Shown here one piece after another: positions 11,001 to 24,815 of a stretch of 64,000 nucleotides of DNA. The position numbers and the translations under genes are program-made. The notes under the pieces are model-generated. The model was not told where the DNA came from and did not search any database. It was given only the letters and a program-made list of their open reading frames with translations. Source of the DNA: Thereva unica (taxonomy: Eukaryota; Arthropoda; Insecta; Diptera; Therevidae); assembly GCA_949987705.1 (NCBI GenBank), contig CATLJY010000085.1, forward strand, positions 30,891 to 94,890. The letters run 5' to 3'. Each line of letters opens with the position of its first letter. Position 1 is the stretch's first letter.

Positions 11001-12126
11001 TTAATTCATCGAAATTAAGTTACATTCATCGAATACATCGAAAATAAGTTCAATTCACTTAATTCATCGAAATTAAGTTACATTCATCGAATACATCGAA
11101 AATAACTTAAATTCACTTAATTCACCGAAATTAAGTTATATTCATCGAATACATAGAAAATAAGTTAAATTCACTTAATTCATCGAAATTAAGTTACATT
11201 CATCGAATACATCGAAAATAAGTTAAATTCACTTAATTCATAGAAATTGAGTTTCATACATCGAATACATCGAAAATAACTTGAAATCACTTAATTCATC
11301 GAAATTAAGTTACATTCATCGAATACATCGAAAATAAGTTAAATTCACTTAATTCATCGAAATTGAGTTTCATACATCGAATACATCGAAAATAACTTAA
11401 ATTCACTTAATTCACCGAAATTAAGTTATATTCATCGAATACATCGAAAATAAGTTAAATTCACTTAATTCATCGAAATTGAGTTTCATACATCGAATAC
11501 ATCGAAAATAACTTAAATTCACTTAATTCATCGAAATCAAGTTACATTCATCGAATTCATCGAAAATAACTTGAAATCACTTAATTCATCGAAATTAAGT
11601 TACATTCATCGAATACATCGAAAATAAGTTCAATTCACTTAATTCATCGAAATTGAGTTACATTCATCGAATACATCGAAAATAAGTTAAATTCACTTAA
11701 TTCTTCGAAATTAAGTTACATTCATCGAATACATCGAAAATAACTTAAATTCACTTAATTCACCGAAATTAAGTTATATTCATCGAATACATCGAAAATA
11801 AGTTAAATTCACTTCATTCATCGAAATTGAGTTTCATACATCGAATACATCGAAAATAACTTAAATTCACTTAATTCATCGAAATTAAGTTACATTCATC
11901 GAATACATCGAAAATAACTTGAAATCACTTAATTCATCGAAATTAAGTTACATTCATCGAATACATCGAAAATAAGTTAAATTCACTTAATTCATCGAAA
12001 TTGAGTTTCATACATCGAATACATCGAAAATAACTTGAAATCACTTAATTCATCGAAATTAAGTTACATTCATCGAATACATCGAAAATAAGTTAAATTC
12101 ACTTAATTCATCGAAATTGAGTTTTG
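8017..12126 (+). repeat. Satellite spacer between LINE copies 2 and 3
   Basis: About 4.1 kb of satellite with diagnostic variants: ACATGGAAAATAAC at 8541, TTCCCCGAAATTAAG near 8571, TTCAACGAATTC near 8706, AATTTACATTC near 8871, GAATTTATCG near 9349, and CACGTAATTC near 9548 and 10187. The same series appears after LINE copies 3 and 6 at offsets of 4317 and 13202 bp. The unit from about 6745 to 11060 repeats in tandem from about 11060. No genes or other elements are seen. Confidence 0.9.
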
Positions 12127-12137
12127 ATACATCGAAT

Positions 12138-12324
12138 ATCGAGGGCGACCTAAAGAATCAAAGATTATCAGTTACCGAGGCTCGAGACACCGCCAAAACC
12201 CGAGAAGAATGGAAGCGAATCGTGAATAGAGTTCGGGACCCAGCGGCACCGACAGCAGCGTATCCGTTGCGGGGACGCCCCGCTCGGACCGCCAGCTAAC
12301 GGATCAAAGAAGAAGAAGAAGAAG
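12138..12324 (+). mobile_element. LINE-like 3' end, copy 3
   Basis: Full 187-bp fragment with direct repeats ATACATCGAAT at 12127-12137 and 12325-12335. It differs from copy 1 by one base, T to C at 12278 (GGACGCCCC), which changes CGT to CGC and leaves arginine unchanged. Its neighbours on both sides match copies 2 and 6. Confidence 0.7.
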
Positions 12325-12335
12325 ATACATCGAAT

Positions 12336-15300
12336 ACATCGAAAATAACTTAAATTCACTTAATTCATCGAAATCAAGTTACATTCATCGAATTCATCGA
12401 AAATAACTTGAAATAACTTAATTCATCGAAATTAAGTTACATTCATCGAATACATCGAAAATAACTTGAAATCACTTAATTCATCGAAATTAAGTTACAT
12501 TCATCGAATACATCGAAAATGAGTTAAATTCACTTAATTCATCGAAATTGAGTTTCATACATCGAATACATCGAAAATAACTTAAATTCACTTAATTCAT
12601 CGAAATTAAGTTACATTCATCGAATACATCGAAAATAACTTGAAATCACTTAATTCATCGAAATTAAGTTACATTCATCGAATACATCGAAAATAAGTTC
12701 AATTCACTTAATTCATCGAAATTAAGTTACATTCATCGAATACATCGAAAATAAGTTAAATTCACTTAATTCATCGAAATTGAGTTTCATACATCGAATA
12801 CATCGAAAATAACTTAAATTCACTTAATTCATCGAAATCAAGTTACATTCATCGAATACATGGAAAATAACTTAAATTCACTTAATTCCCCGAAATTAAG
12901 TTATATTCATCGAATACATCGAAAATAAGTTAAATTCACTTAATTCATCGAAATTGAGTTTCATACATCGAATACATCGAAAATAACTTAAATTCACTTA
13001 ATTCATCGAAATCAAGTTACATTCAACGAATTCATCGAAAATAACTTGAAATCACTTAATTCATCGAAATTAAGTTACATTCATCGAATACATCGAAAAT
13101 AAGTTAAATTCACTTAATTCATCGAAATTGAGTTTCATACATCGAATACATCGAAAATAACTTGAAATCACTTAATTCATCGAAATTAATTTACATTCAT
13201 CGAATACATCGAAAATAAGTTAAATTCACTTAATTCATCGAAATTGAGTTTCATACATCGAATACATCGAAAATAACTTAAATTCACTTAATTCATCGAA
13301 ATCAAGTTACATTCATCGAATTCATCGAAAATAACTTGAAATCACTTAATTCATCGAAATTAAGTTACATTCATCGAATACATCGAAAATAAGTTCAATT
13401 CACTTAATTCATCGAAATTAAGTTACATTCATCGAATACATCGAAAATAAGTTAAATTCACTTAATTCATCGAAATTGAGTTTCATACATCGAATACATC
13501 GAAAATAACTTGAAATCACTTAATTCATCGAAATTAAGTTACATTCATCGAATACATCGAAAATAAGTTAAATTCACTTAATTCATCGAAATTGAGTTTC
13601 ATACATCGAATACATCGAAAATAACTTAAATTCACTTAATTCATCGAAATCAAGTTACATTCATCGAATTTATCGAAAATAACTTGAAATCACTTAATTC
13701 ATCGAAATTAAGTTACATTCATCGAATACATCGAAAATAAGTTCAATTCACTTAATTCATCGAAATTAAGTTACATTCATCGAATACATCGAAAATAAGT
13801 TAAATTCACTTAATTCATCGAAATTGAGTTTCATACATCGAATACATCGAAAATAACTTGAAATCACGTAATTCATCGAAATTAAGTTACATTCATCGAA
13901 TACATCGAAAATAAGTTAAATTCACTTAATTCATCGAAATTGAGTTTCATACATCGAATACATCGAAAATAACTTAAATTCACTTAATTCACCGAAATTA
14001 AGTTATATTCATCGAATACATCGAAAATAAGTTAAATTCACTTAATTCATCGAAATTGAGTTTCATACATCGAATACATCGAAAATAACTTAAATTCACT
14101 TAATTCATCGAAATCAAGTTACATTCATCGAATTCATCGAAAATAACTTGAAATCACTTAATTCATCGAAATTAAGTTACATTCATCGAATACATCGAAA
14201 ATAAGTTCAATTCACTTAATTCATCGAAATTGAGTTACATTCATCGAATACATCGAAAATAAGTTAAATTCACTTAATTCATCGAAATTAAGTTACATTC
14301 ATCGAATTCATCGAAAATAACTTGAAATCACTTAATTCATCGAAATTAAGTTACATTCATCGAATACATCGAAAATAAGTTCAATTCACTTAATTCATCG
14401 AAATTAAGTTACATTCATCGAATACATCGAAAATAAGTTAAATTCACTTAATTCATCGAAATTGAGTTTCATACATCGAATACATCGAAAATAACTTGAA
14501 ATCACGTAATTCATCGAAATTAAGTTACATTCATCGAATACATCGAAAATAAGTTAAATTCACTTAATTCATCGAAATTGAGTTTCATACATCGAATACA
14601 TCGAAAATAACTTAAATTCACTTAATTCACCGAAATTAAGTTATATTCATCGAATACATCGAAAATAAGTTAAATTCACTTAATTCATCGAAATTGAGTT
14701 TCATACATCGAATACATCGAAAATAACTTAAATTCACTTAATTCATCGAAATCAAGTTACATTCATCGAATTCATCGAAAATAACTTGAAATCACTTAAT
14801 TCATCGAAATTAAGTTACATTCATCGAATACATCGAAAATAAGTTCAATTCACTTAATTCATCGAAATTGAGTTACATTCATCGAATACATCGAAAATAA
14901 GTTAAATTCACTTAATTCATCGAAATTAAGTTACATTCATCGAATTCATCGAAAATAACTTGAAATCACTTAATTCATCGAAATTAAGTTACATTCATCG
15001 AATACATCGAAAATAAGTTCAATTCACTTAATTCATCGAAATTGAGTTTCATACATCGAATACATCGAAAATAACTTAAATTCACTTAATTCATCGAAAT
15101 TAAGTTACATTCATCGAATACATCGAAAATAACTTGAAATCACTTAATTCATCGAAATTAAGTTACATTCATCGAATACATCGAAAATAAGTTAAATTCA
15201 CTTAATTCATCGAAATTGAGTTTCATACATCGAATACATCGAAAATAACTTAAATTCACTTAATTCATCGAAATTAAGTTACATTCATCGAATACATCGA

Positions 15301-16248
15301 AAATAACTTGAAATCACTTAATTCATCGAAATTAAGTTACATTCATCGAATACATCGAAAATAAGTTCAATTCACTTAATTCATCGAAATTAAGTTACAT
15401 TCATCGAATACATCGAAAATAAGTTAAATTCACTTAATTCATCGAAATTGAGTTTCATACATCGAATACATCGAAAATAACTTAAATTCACTTAATTCAT
15501 CGAAATTAAGTTACATTCATCGAATACATCGAAAATAACTTGAAATCACTTAATTCATCGAAATTAAGTTACATTCATCGAATACATCGAAAATAAGTTA
15601 AATTCACTTAATTCACCGAAATTAAGTTATATTCATCGAATACATCGAAAATAAGTTAAATTCAATTAATTCATCGAAATTAAGTTACATTCATCGAATA
15701 CATCGAAAATAACTTGAAATCACTTAATTCATCGAAATTAAGTTACATTCATCGAATACATCGAAAATAAGTTCAATTCACTTAATTCATCGAAATTAAG
15801 TTACATTCATCGAATACATCGAAAATAAGTTAAATTCACTTAATTCATCGAAATTGAGTTTCATACATCGAATACATCGAAAATAACTTAAATTCACTTA
15901 ATTCATCGAAATCAAGTTACATTCATCGAATACATCGAAAATAACTTAAATTCACTTAATTCACCGAAATTAAGTTATATTCATCGAATACATCGAAAAT
16001 AAGTTAAATTCACTTAATTCATCGAAATTGAGTTTCATACATCGAATACATCGAAAATAACTTAAATTCACTTAATTCATCGAAATCAAGTTACATTCAT
16101 CGAATTCATCGAAAATAACTTGAAATCACTTAATTCATCGAAATTAAGTTACATTCATCGAATACATCGAAAATAAGTTAAATTCACTTAATTCATCGAA
16201 ATTGAGTTTCATACATCGAATACATCGAAAATAACTTGAAATCACTTA
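12336..16248 (+). repeat. Satellite spacer between LINE copy 3 and fold-back copy 3
   Basis: Satellite with the same private variants as 8.0-11.0 kb (ACATGGAAAA at 12858 and the CCCCG, CAACG, AATTTAC and TTTATCG changes). It also has TTCAATTAATTC near 15662, which recurs at 24547 and 25243. From about 11.06 to 15.93 kb the sequence matches 19.95-24.82 kb at a fixed offset of 8885 bp. Around 15.7-15.95 kb the match switches to the block upstream of fold-back copy 1 (offset 12651 bp). No genes are seen. Confidence 0.88.
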
Positions 16249-16359
16249 ATTCATCGAAATTAAGTTACGAATGTAACAATACATCGTGAATGTAACAAAT
16301 AACAATTGTAACAATACAATGTGAATGTAAATACATCGAAAATAAGTTAAATTCACTTA
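16249..16359 (+). repeat. 111-bp chimeric monomer with fold-back segment, copy 3
   Basis: The 63-bp segment occupies 16269-16331 and is identical to copies 1, 2 and 4, with the same junctions. It lies 1204 bp upstream of the TTG-marked monomer of LINE copy 4, as in the first block. Confidence 0.85.
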
Positions 16360-17461
16360 ATTCATCGAAATTGAGTTTCATACATCGAATACATCGAAAA
16401 TAACTTAAATTCACTTAATTCATCGAAATTAAGTTACATTCATCGAATACATCGAAAATAACTTAAATTCACTTAATTCACCGAAATTAAGTTATATTCA
16501 TCGAATACATAGAAAATAAGTTAAATTCACTTAATTCATCGAAATTAAGTTACATTCATCGAATACATCGAAAATAAGTTAAATTCACTTAATTCATCGA
16601 AATTGAGTTTCATACATCGAATACATCGAAAATAACTTGAAATCACTTAATTCATCGAAATTAAGTTACATTCATCGAATACATCGAAAATAAGTTAAAT
16701 TCACTTAATTCATCGAAATTGAGTTTCATACATCGAATACATCGAAAATAACTTAAATTCACTTAATTCACCGAAATTAAGTTATATTCATCGAATACAT
16801 CGAAAATAAGTTAAATTCACTTAATTCATCGAAATTGAGTTTCATACATCGAATACATCGAAAATAACTTAAATTCACTTAATTCATCGAAATCAAGTTA
16901 CATTCATCGAATTCATCGAAAATAACTTGAAATCACTTAATTCATCGAAATTAAGTTACATTCATCGAATACATCGAAAATAAGTTCAATTCACTTAATT
17001 CATCGAAATTGAGTTACATTCATCGAAAACATCGAAAATAAGTTAAATTCACTTAATTCTTCGAAATTAAGTTACATTCATCGAATACATCGAAAATAAC
17101 TTAAATTCACTTAATTCACCGAAATTAAGTTATATTCATCGAATACATCGAAAATAAGTTAAATTCACTTCATTCATCGAAATTGAGTTTCATACATCGA
17201 ATACATCGAAAATAACTTAAATTCACTTAATTCATCGAAATTAAGTTACATTCATCGAATACATCGAAAATAACTTGAAATCACTTAATTCATCGAAATT
17301 AAGTTACATTCATCGAATACATCGAAAATAAGTTAAATTCACTTAATTCATCGAAATTGAGTTTCATACATCGAATACATCGAAAATAACTTGAAATCAC
17401 TTAATTCATCGAAATTAAGTTACATTCATCGAATACATCGAAAATAAGTTAAATTCACTTA
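16360..17461 (+). repeat. Satellite spacer between fold-back copy 3 and LINE copy 4
   Basis: Same monomer order as 3709-4810, with one private change, CATCGAAAACATCG near 17025. CACTTCATTC at about 17166 marks the left part of the local 547-bp duplication. No genes are seen. Confidence 0.9.
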
Positions 17462-17493
17462 ATTCATCGAAATTGAGTTTTGATACATCGAAT

Positions 17494-17680
17494 ATCGAGG
17501 GCGACCTAAAGAATCAAAGATTATCAGTTACCGAGGCTCGAGACACCGCCAAAACCCGAGAAGAATGGAAGCGAATCGTGAATAGAGTTCGGGACCCAGC
17601 GGCACCGACAGCAGCGTATCCGTTGCGGGGACGTCCCGCTCGGACCGCCAGCTAACGGATCAAAGAAGAAGAAGAAGAAG
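17494..17680 (+). mobile_element. LINE-like 3' end, copy 4
   Basis: Fragment of 187 bp, identical to copy 1 in the bases read, with direct repeats at 17483-17493 and 17681-17691. Its right flank is unusual. Instead of ATAACTTAAATTC and an ATCAAG monomer, it runs into ATAAGTTAAATTCACTTCATTC, the sequence that normally lies about 300 bp upstream of the element. This is the junction of a tandem duplication that includes copy 5. Confidence 0.7.
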
Positions 17681-18040
17681 ATACATCGAATACATCGAAA
17701 ATAAGTTAAATTCACTTCATTCATCGAAATTGAGTTTCATACATCGAATACATCGAAAATAACTTAAATTCACTTAATTCATCGAAATTAAGTTACATTC
17801 ATCGAATACATCGAAAATAACTTGAAATCACTTAATTCATCGAAATTAAGTTACATTCATCGAATACATCGAAAATAAGTTAAATTCACTTAATTCATCG
17901 AAATTGAGTTTCATACATCGAATACATCGAAAATAACTTGAAATCACTTAATTCATCGAAATTAAGTTACATTCATCGAATACATCGAAAATAAGTTAAA
18001 TTCACTTAATTCATCGAAATTGAGTTTTGATACATCGAAT

Positions 18041-18227
18041 ATCGAGGGCGACCTAAAGAATCAAAGATTATCAGTTACCGAGGCTCGAGACACCGCCAAA
18101 ACCCGAGAAGAATGGAAGCGAATCGTGAATAGAGTTCGGGACCCAGCGGCACCGACAGCAGCGTATCCGTTGCGGGGACGTCCCGCTCGGACCGCCAGCT
18201 AACGGATCAAAGAAGAAGAAGAAGAAG
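18041..18227 (+). mobile_element. LINE-like 3' end, copy 5
   Basis: Fragment of 187 bp with direct repeats at 18030-18040 and 18228-18238. The right flank returns to the usual ATAACTTAAATTC and ATCAAG monomer, followed by the AACTTGAAATAACTTAATTC variant seen after copies 1, 2, 3 and 6. It is the counterpart of copy 1 in the second large block. Confidence 0.7.
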
Positions 18228-18238
18228 ATACATCGAAT

Positions 18239-19777
18239 ACATCGAAAATAACTTAAATTCACTTAATTCATCGAAATCAAGTTACATTCATCGAATTCAT
18301 CGAAAATAACTTGAAATAACTTAATTCATCGAAATTAAGTTACATTCATCGAATACATCGAAAATAACTTGAAATCACTTAATTCATCGAAATTAAGTTA
18401 CATTCATCGAATACATCGAAAATAAGTTAAATTCACTTAATTCATCGAAATTGAGTTTCATACATCGAATACATCGAAAATAACTTGAAATCACTTAATT
18501 CATCGAAATTAAGTTACATTCATCGAATACATCGAAAATAAGTTAAATTCACTTAATTCATCGAAATTGAGTTTCATACATCGAATACATCGAAAATAAC
18601 TTAAATTCACTTAATTCATCGAAATCAAGTTACATTCATCGAATTCATCGAAAATAACTTGAAATCACTTAATTCATCGAAATTAAGTTACATTCATCGA
18701 ATACATCGAAAATAAGTTCAATTCACTTAATTCATCGAAATTAAGTTACATTCATCGAATACGTCGAAAATAAGTTAAATTCACTTAATTCATCGAAATT
18801 GAGTTTCATACATCGAGTACATCGAAAATAACTTGAAATCACTTAATTCATCGAAATTAAGTTACATTCATCGAATACATCGAAAATAAGTTAAATTCAC
18901 TTAATTCATCGAAATTGAGTTTCATACATCGAATACATCGAAAATAACTTAAATTCACTTAATTCACCGAAATTAAGTTATATTCATCGAATACATCGGA
19001 AATAAGTTCAATTCACTTAATTCATCGAAATTGAGTTTCATACATCGAATACATCGAAAATAAGTTAAATTCACTTAATTCATCGAAATTGAGTTTCATA
19101 CATCGAATACATCGAAAATAACTTAAATTCACTTAATTCATCGAAATCAAGTTACATTCATCGAATACATCGAAAATAACTTAAATTCACTTAATTCACC
19201 GAAATTAAGTTATATTCATCGAATACATCGAAAATAAGTTAAATTCACTTAATTCATCGAAATTGAGTTTCATACATCGAATACATCGAAAATAACTTAA
19301 ATTCACTTAATTCATCCAAATCAAGTTACATTCATCGAATTCATCGAAAATAACTTGAAATCACTTAATTCATCGAAATTAAGTTACATTCATCGAATAC
19401 ATCGAAAATAAGTTAAATTCACTTAATTCATCGAAATTGAGTTTCATATATCGAATACATCGAAAATAACTTGAAATCACTTAATTCATCGAAATTAAGT
19501 TACCTACATTCATCGAATACATCGAAAATAAGTTAAATTCACTTAATTCATCGAAATTGAGTTTCATACATCGAATACATCGAAAATAACTTAAATTCAC
19601 TTAATTCATCGAAATCAAGTTACATTCATCGAATTCATCGAAAATAACTTGAAATCACTTAATTCATCGAAATTAAGTTACATTCATCGAATACATCGAA
19701 AATAAGTTAAATTCACTTAATTCATCGAAATTGAGTTTCATACATCGAATACATCGAAAATAACTTGAAATCACTTA
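18239..19777 (+). repeat. Satellite spacer between LINE copy 5 and fold-back copy 4
   Basis: Sister of 5041-6577. It shares the GAGTAC, CGGAAAT, TCCAAATC and GTTACCTACATTC variants but lacks the one-base gains and losses found there, so it is probably the more faithful version. No genes are seen. Confidence 0.9.
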
Positions 19778-19888
19778 ATTCATCGAAATTAAGTTACGAA
19801 TGTAACAATACATCGTGAATGTAACAAATAACAATTGTAACAATACAATGTGAATGTAAATACATCGAAAATAAGTTAAATTCACTTA
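19778..19888 (+). repeat. 111-bp chimeric monomer with fold-back segment, copy 4
   Basis: The 63-bp segment lies at 19798-19860 and is identical to the other three copies. Copies 3 and 4 are 3529 bp apart, equal to 2982 plus 547, as expected if the first block's layout was copied and then gained the 547-bp duplication. Confidence 0.85.
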
Positions 19889-20990
19889 ATTCATCGAAAT
19901 TGAGTTTCATACATCGAATACATCGAAAATAACTTAAATTCACTTAATTCATCGAAATTAAGTTACATTCATCGAATACATCGAAAATAACTTAAATTCA
20001 CTTAATTCACCGAAATTAAGTTATATTCATCGAATACATAGAAAATAAGTTAAATTCACTTAATTCATCGAAATTAAGTTACATTCATCGAATACATCGA
20101 AAATAAGTTAAATTCACTTAATTCATCGAAATTGAGTTTCATACATCGAATACATCGAAAATAACTTGAAATCACTTAATTCATCGAAATTAAGTTACAT
20201 TCATCGAATACATCGAAAATAAGTTAAATTCACTTAATTCATCGAAATTGAGTTTCATACATCGAATACATCGAAAATAACTTAAATTCACTTAATTCAC
20301 CGAAATTAAGTTATATTCATCGAATACATCGAAAATAAGTTAAATTCACTTAATTCATCGAAATTGAGTTTCATACATCGAATACATCGAAAATAACTTA
20401 AATTCACTTAATTCATCGAAATCAAGTTACATTCATCGAATTCATCGAAAATAACTTGAAATCACTTAATTCATCGAAATTAAGTTACATTCATCGAATA
20501 CATCGAAAATAAGTTCAATTCACTTAATTCATCGAAATTGAGTTACATTCATCGAATACATCGAAAATAAGTTAAATTCACTTAATTCTTCGAAATTAAG
20601 TTACATTCATCGAATACATCGAAAATAACTTAAATTCACTTAATTCACCGAAATTAAGTTATATTCATCGAATACATCGAAAATAAGTTAAATTCACTTC
20701 ATTCATCGAAATTGAGTTTCATACATCGAATACATCGAAAATAACTTAAATTCACTTAATTCATCGAAATTAAGTTACATTCATCGAATACATCGAAAAT
20801 AACTTGAAATCACTTAATTCATCGAAATTAAGTTACATTCATCGAATACATCGAAAATAAGTTAAATTCACTTAATTCATCGAAATTGAGTTTCATACAT
20901 CGAATACATCGAAAATAACTTGAAATCACTTAATTCATCGAAATTAAGTTACATTCATCGAATACATCGAAAATAAGTTAAATTCACTTA
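19889..20990 (+). repeat. Satellite spacer between fold-back copy 4 and LINE copy 6
   Basis: Same order as the other three such spacers. ACATAGAAAA at 20036 and TTCTTCG at 20586 are each exactly 8885 bp from their counterparts at 11151 and 11701. No genes are seen. Confidence 0.9.
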
Positions 20991-23900
20991 ATTCATCGAA
21001 ATTGAGTTTTGATACATCGAATATCGAGGGCGACCTAAAGAATCAAAGATTATCAGTTACCGAGGCTCGAGACACCGCCAAAACCCGAGAAGAATGGAAG
21101 CGAATCGTGAATAGAGTTCGGGACCCAGCGGCACCGACAGCAGCGTATCCGTTGCGGGGACGTCCCGCTCGGACCGCCAGCTAACGGATCAAAGAAGAAG
21201 AAGAAGAAGATACATCGAATACATCGAAAATAACTTAAATTCACTTAATTCATCGAAATCAAGTTACATTCATCGAATTCATCGAAAATAACTTGAAATA
21301 ACTTAATTCATCGAAATTAAGTTACATTCATCGAATACATCGAAAATAACTTGAAATCACTTAATTCATCGAAATTAAGTTACATTCATCGAATACATCG
21401 AAAATGAGTTAAATTCACTTAATTCATCGAAATTGAGTTTCATACATCGAATACATCGAAAATAACTTAAATTCACTTAATTCATCGAAATTAAGTTACA
21501 TTCATCGAATACATCGAAAATAACTTGAAATCACTTAATTCATCGAAATTAAGTTACATTCATCGAATACTTCGAAAATAAGTTCAATTCACTTAATTCA
21601 TCGAAATTAAGTTACATTCATCGAATACATCGAAAATAAGTTAAATTCACTTAATTCATCGAAATTGAGTTTCATACATCGAATACATCGAAAATAACTT
21701 AAATTCACTTAATTCATCGAAATCAAGTTACATTCATCGAATACATGGAAAATAACTTAAATTCACTTAATTCCCCGAAATTAAGTTATATTCATCGAAT
21801 ACATCGAAAATAAGTTAAATTCACTTAATTCATCGAAATTGAGTTTCATACATCGAATACATCGAAAATAACTTAAATTCACTTAATTCATCGAAATCAA
21901 GTTACATTCAACGAATTCATCGAAAATAACTTGAAATCACTTAATTCATCGAAATTAAGTTACATTCATCGAATACATCGAAAATAAGTTAAATTCACTT
22001 AATTCATCGAAATTGAGTTTCATACATCGAATACATCGAAAATAACTTGAAATCACTTAATTCATCGAAATTAATTTACATTCATCGAATACATCGAAAA
22101 TAAGTTAAATTCACTTAATTCATCGAAATTGAGTTTCATACATCGAATACATCGAAAATAACTTAAATTCACTTAATTCATCGAAATCAAGTTACATTCA
22201 TCGAATTCATCGAAAATAACTTGAAATCACTTAATTCATCGAAATTAAGTTACATTCATCGAATACATCGAAAATAAGTTCAATTCACTTAATTCATCGA
22301 AATTAAGTTACATTCATCGAATACATCGAAAATAAGTTAAATTCACTTAATTCATCGAAATTGAGTTTCATACATCGAATACATCGAAAATAACTTGAAA
22401 TCACTTAATTCATCGAAATTAAGTTACATTCATCGAATACATCGAAAATAAGTTAAATTCACTTAATTCATCGAAATTGAGTTTCATACATCGAATACAT
22501 CGAAAATAACTTAAATTCACTTAATTCATCGAAATCAAGTTACATTCATCGAATTTATCGAAAATAACTTGAAATCACTTAATTCATCGAAATTAAGTTA
22601 CATTCATCGAATACATCGAAAATAAGTTCAATTCACTTAATTCATCGAAATTAAGTTACATTCATCGAATACATCGAAAATAAGTTAAATTCACTTAATT
22701 CATCGAAATTGAGTTTCATACATCGAATACATCGAAAATAACTTGAAATCACGTAATTCATCGAAATTAAGTTACATTCATCGAATACATCGAAAATAAG
22801 TTAAATTCACTTAATTCATCGAAATTGAGTTTCATACATCGAATACATCGAAAATAACTTAAATTCACTTAATTCACCGAAATTAAGTTATATTCATCGA
22901 ATACATCGAAAATAAGTTAAATTCACTTAATTCATCGAAATTGAGTTTCATACATCGAATACATCGAAAATAACTTAAATTCACTTAATTCATCGAAATC
23001 AAGTTACATTCATCGAATTCATCGAAAATAACTTGAAATCACTTAATTCATCGAAATTAAGTTACATTCATCGAATACATCGAAAATAAGTTCAATTCAC
23101 TTAATTCATCGAAATTGAGTTACATTCATCGAATACATCGAAAATAAGTTAAATTCACTTAATTCATCGAAATTAAGTTACATTCATCGAATTCATCGAA
23201 AATAACTTGAAATCACTTAATTCATCGAAATTAAGTTACATTCATCGAATACATCGAAAATAAGTTCAATTCACTTAATTCATCGAAATTAAGTTACATT
23301 CATCGAATACATCGAAAATAAGTTAAATTCACTTAATTCATCGAAATTGAGTTTCATACATCGAATACATCGAAAATAACTTGAAATCACGTAATTCATC
23401 GAAATTAAGTTACATTCATCGAATACATCGAAAATAAGTTAAATTCACTTAATTCATCGAAATTGAGTTTCATACATCGAATACATCGAAAATAACTTAA
23501 ATTCACTTAATTCACCGAAATTAAGTTATATTCATCGAATACATCGAAAATAAGTTAAATTCACTTAATTCATCGAAATTGAGTTTCATACATCGAATAC
23601 ATCGAAAATAACTTAAATTCACTTAATTCATCGAAATCAAGTTACATTCATCGAATTCATCGAAAATAACTTGAAATCACTTAATTCATCGAAATTAAGT
23701 TACATTCATCGAATACATCGAAAATAAGTTCAATTCACTTAATTCATCGAAATTGAGTTACATTCATCGAATACATCGAAAATAAGTTAAATTCACTTAA
23801 TTCATCGAAATTAAGTTACATTCATCGAATTCATCGAAAATAACTTGAAATCACTTAATTCATCGAAATTAAGTTACATTCATCGAATACATCGAAAATA

Positions 23901-24815
23901 AGTTCAATTCACTTAATTCATCGAAATTGAGTTTCATACATCGAATACATCGAAAATAACTTAAATTCACTTAATTCATCGAAATTAAGTTACATTCATC
24001 GAATACATCGAAAATAACTTGAAATCACTTAATTCATCGAAATTAAGTTACATTCATCGAATACATCGAAAATAAGTTAAATTCACTTAATTCATCGAAA
24101 TTGAGTTTCATACATCGAATACATCGAAAATAACTTAAATTCACTTAATTCATCGAAATTAAGTTACATTCATCGAATACATCGAAAATAACTTGAAATC
24201 ACTTAATTCATCGAAATTAAGTTACATTCATCGAATACATCGAAAATAAGTTCAATTCACTTAATTCATCGAAATTAAGTTACATTCATCGAATACATCG
24301 AAAATAAGTTAAATTCACTTAATTCATCGAAATTGAGTTTCATACATCGAATACATCGAAAATAACTTAAATTCACTTAATTCATCGAAATTAAGTTACA
24401 TTCATCGAATACATCGAAAATAACTTGAAATCACTTAATTCATCGAAATTAAGTTACATTCATCGAATACATCGAAAATAAGTTAAATTCACTTAATTCA
24501 CCGAAATTAAGTTATATTCATCGAATACATCGAAAATAAGTTAAATTCAATTAATTCATCGAAATTAAGTTACATTCATCGAATACATCGAAAATAACTT
24601 GAAATCACTTAATTCATCGAAATTAAGTTACATTCATCGAATACATCGAAAATAAGTTCAATTCACTTAATTCATCGAAATTAAGTTACATTCATCGAAT
24701 ACATCGAAAATAAGTTAAATTCACTTAATTCATCGAAATTGAGTTTCATACATCGAATACATCGAAAATAACTTAAATTCACTTAATTCATCGAAATCAA
24801 GTTACATTCATCGAA
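19945..24815 (+). repeat. ~4.87-kb block duplicated from about 11,060-15,930
   Basis: Markers lie exactly 8885 bp from their counterparts: ACATAGAAAA (11151/20036), TTCTTCG (11701/20586), the LINE TTG (12117/21002), the ACATGGAAAA variant, and TTCAATTAATTC (near 15662/24547). The match breaks near 11048/19933 on the left (AAGTTCAATTC against AACTTAAATTC) and near 15930/24815 on the right (GAATACATCG against GAATTCATCG). Constant spacing over nearly 5 kb means almost no indels since duplication, so the event is recent. Confidence 0.8.
21023..21209 (+). mobile_element. LINE-like 3' end, copy 6
   Basis: Fragment of 187 bp with direct repeats at 21012-21022 and 21210-21220 and the uninterrupted 53-codon remnant. 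It is the last copy in the window; the remaining ~42.8 kb has none. Upstream it resembles copies 1, 2, 4 and 5 (fold-back segment 1204 bp away), and downstream it resembles copies 2 and 3. Confidence 0.7.

Larger units (their letters stand above)
6745..15375 (+). repeat. Tandem duplication with a period of about 4317 bp
   Basis: The segment of about 6745-11060 is followed directly by its copy. The LINE TTG sites (7800/12117) and ACATGGAAAA (8541/12858) are 4317 bp apart. ACATAGAAAA (6836/11151) is 4315 bp apart because of two one-base losses near 7332 and 7365. End points are approximate, since every monomer is similar. Confidence 0.75.
17145..18238 (+). repeat. 547-bp tandem duplication carrying LINE copies 4 and 5
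   Basis: The unit of about 17145-17691 is repeated at about 17692-18238: the TTG sites at 17473 and 18020 and the CTTCATTC markers at 17168 and 17715 are both 547 bp apart. The length equals six 58-bp monomers plus the 199-bp excess of an occupied monomer. The junction falls within TACATCGAATACATCGAAAATAA, sequence common to all monomers, as expected for unequal crossing-over or misaligned repair. Confidence 0.85.
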
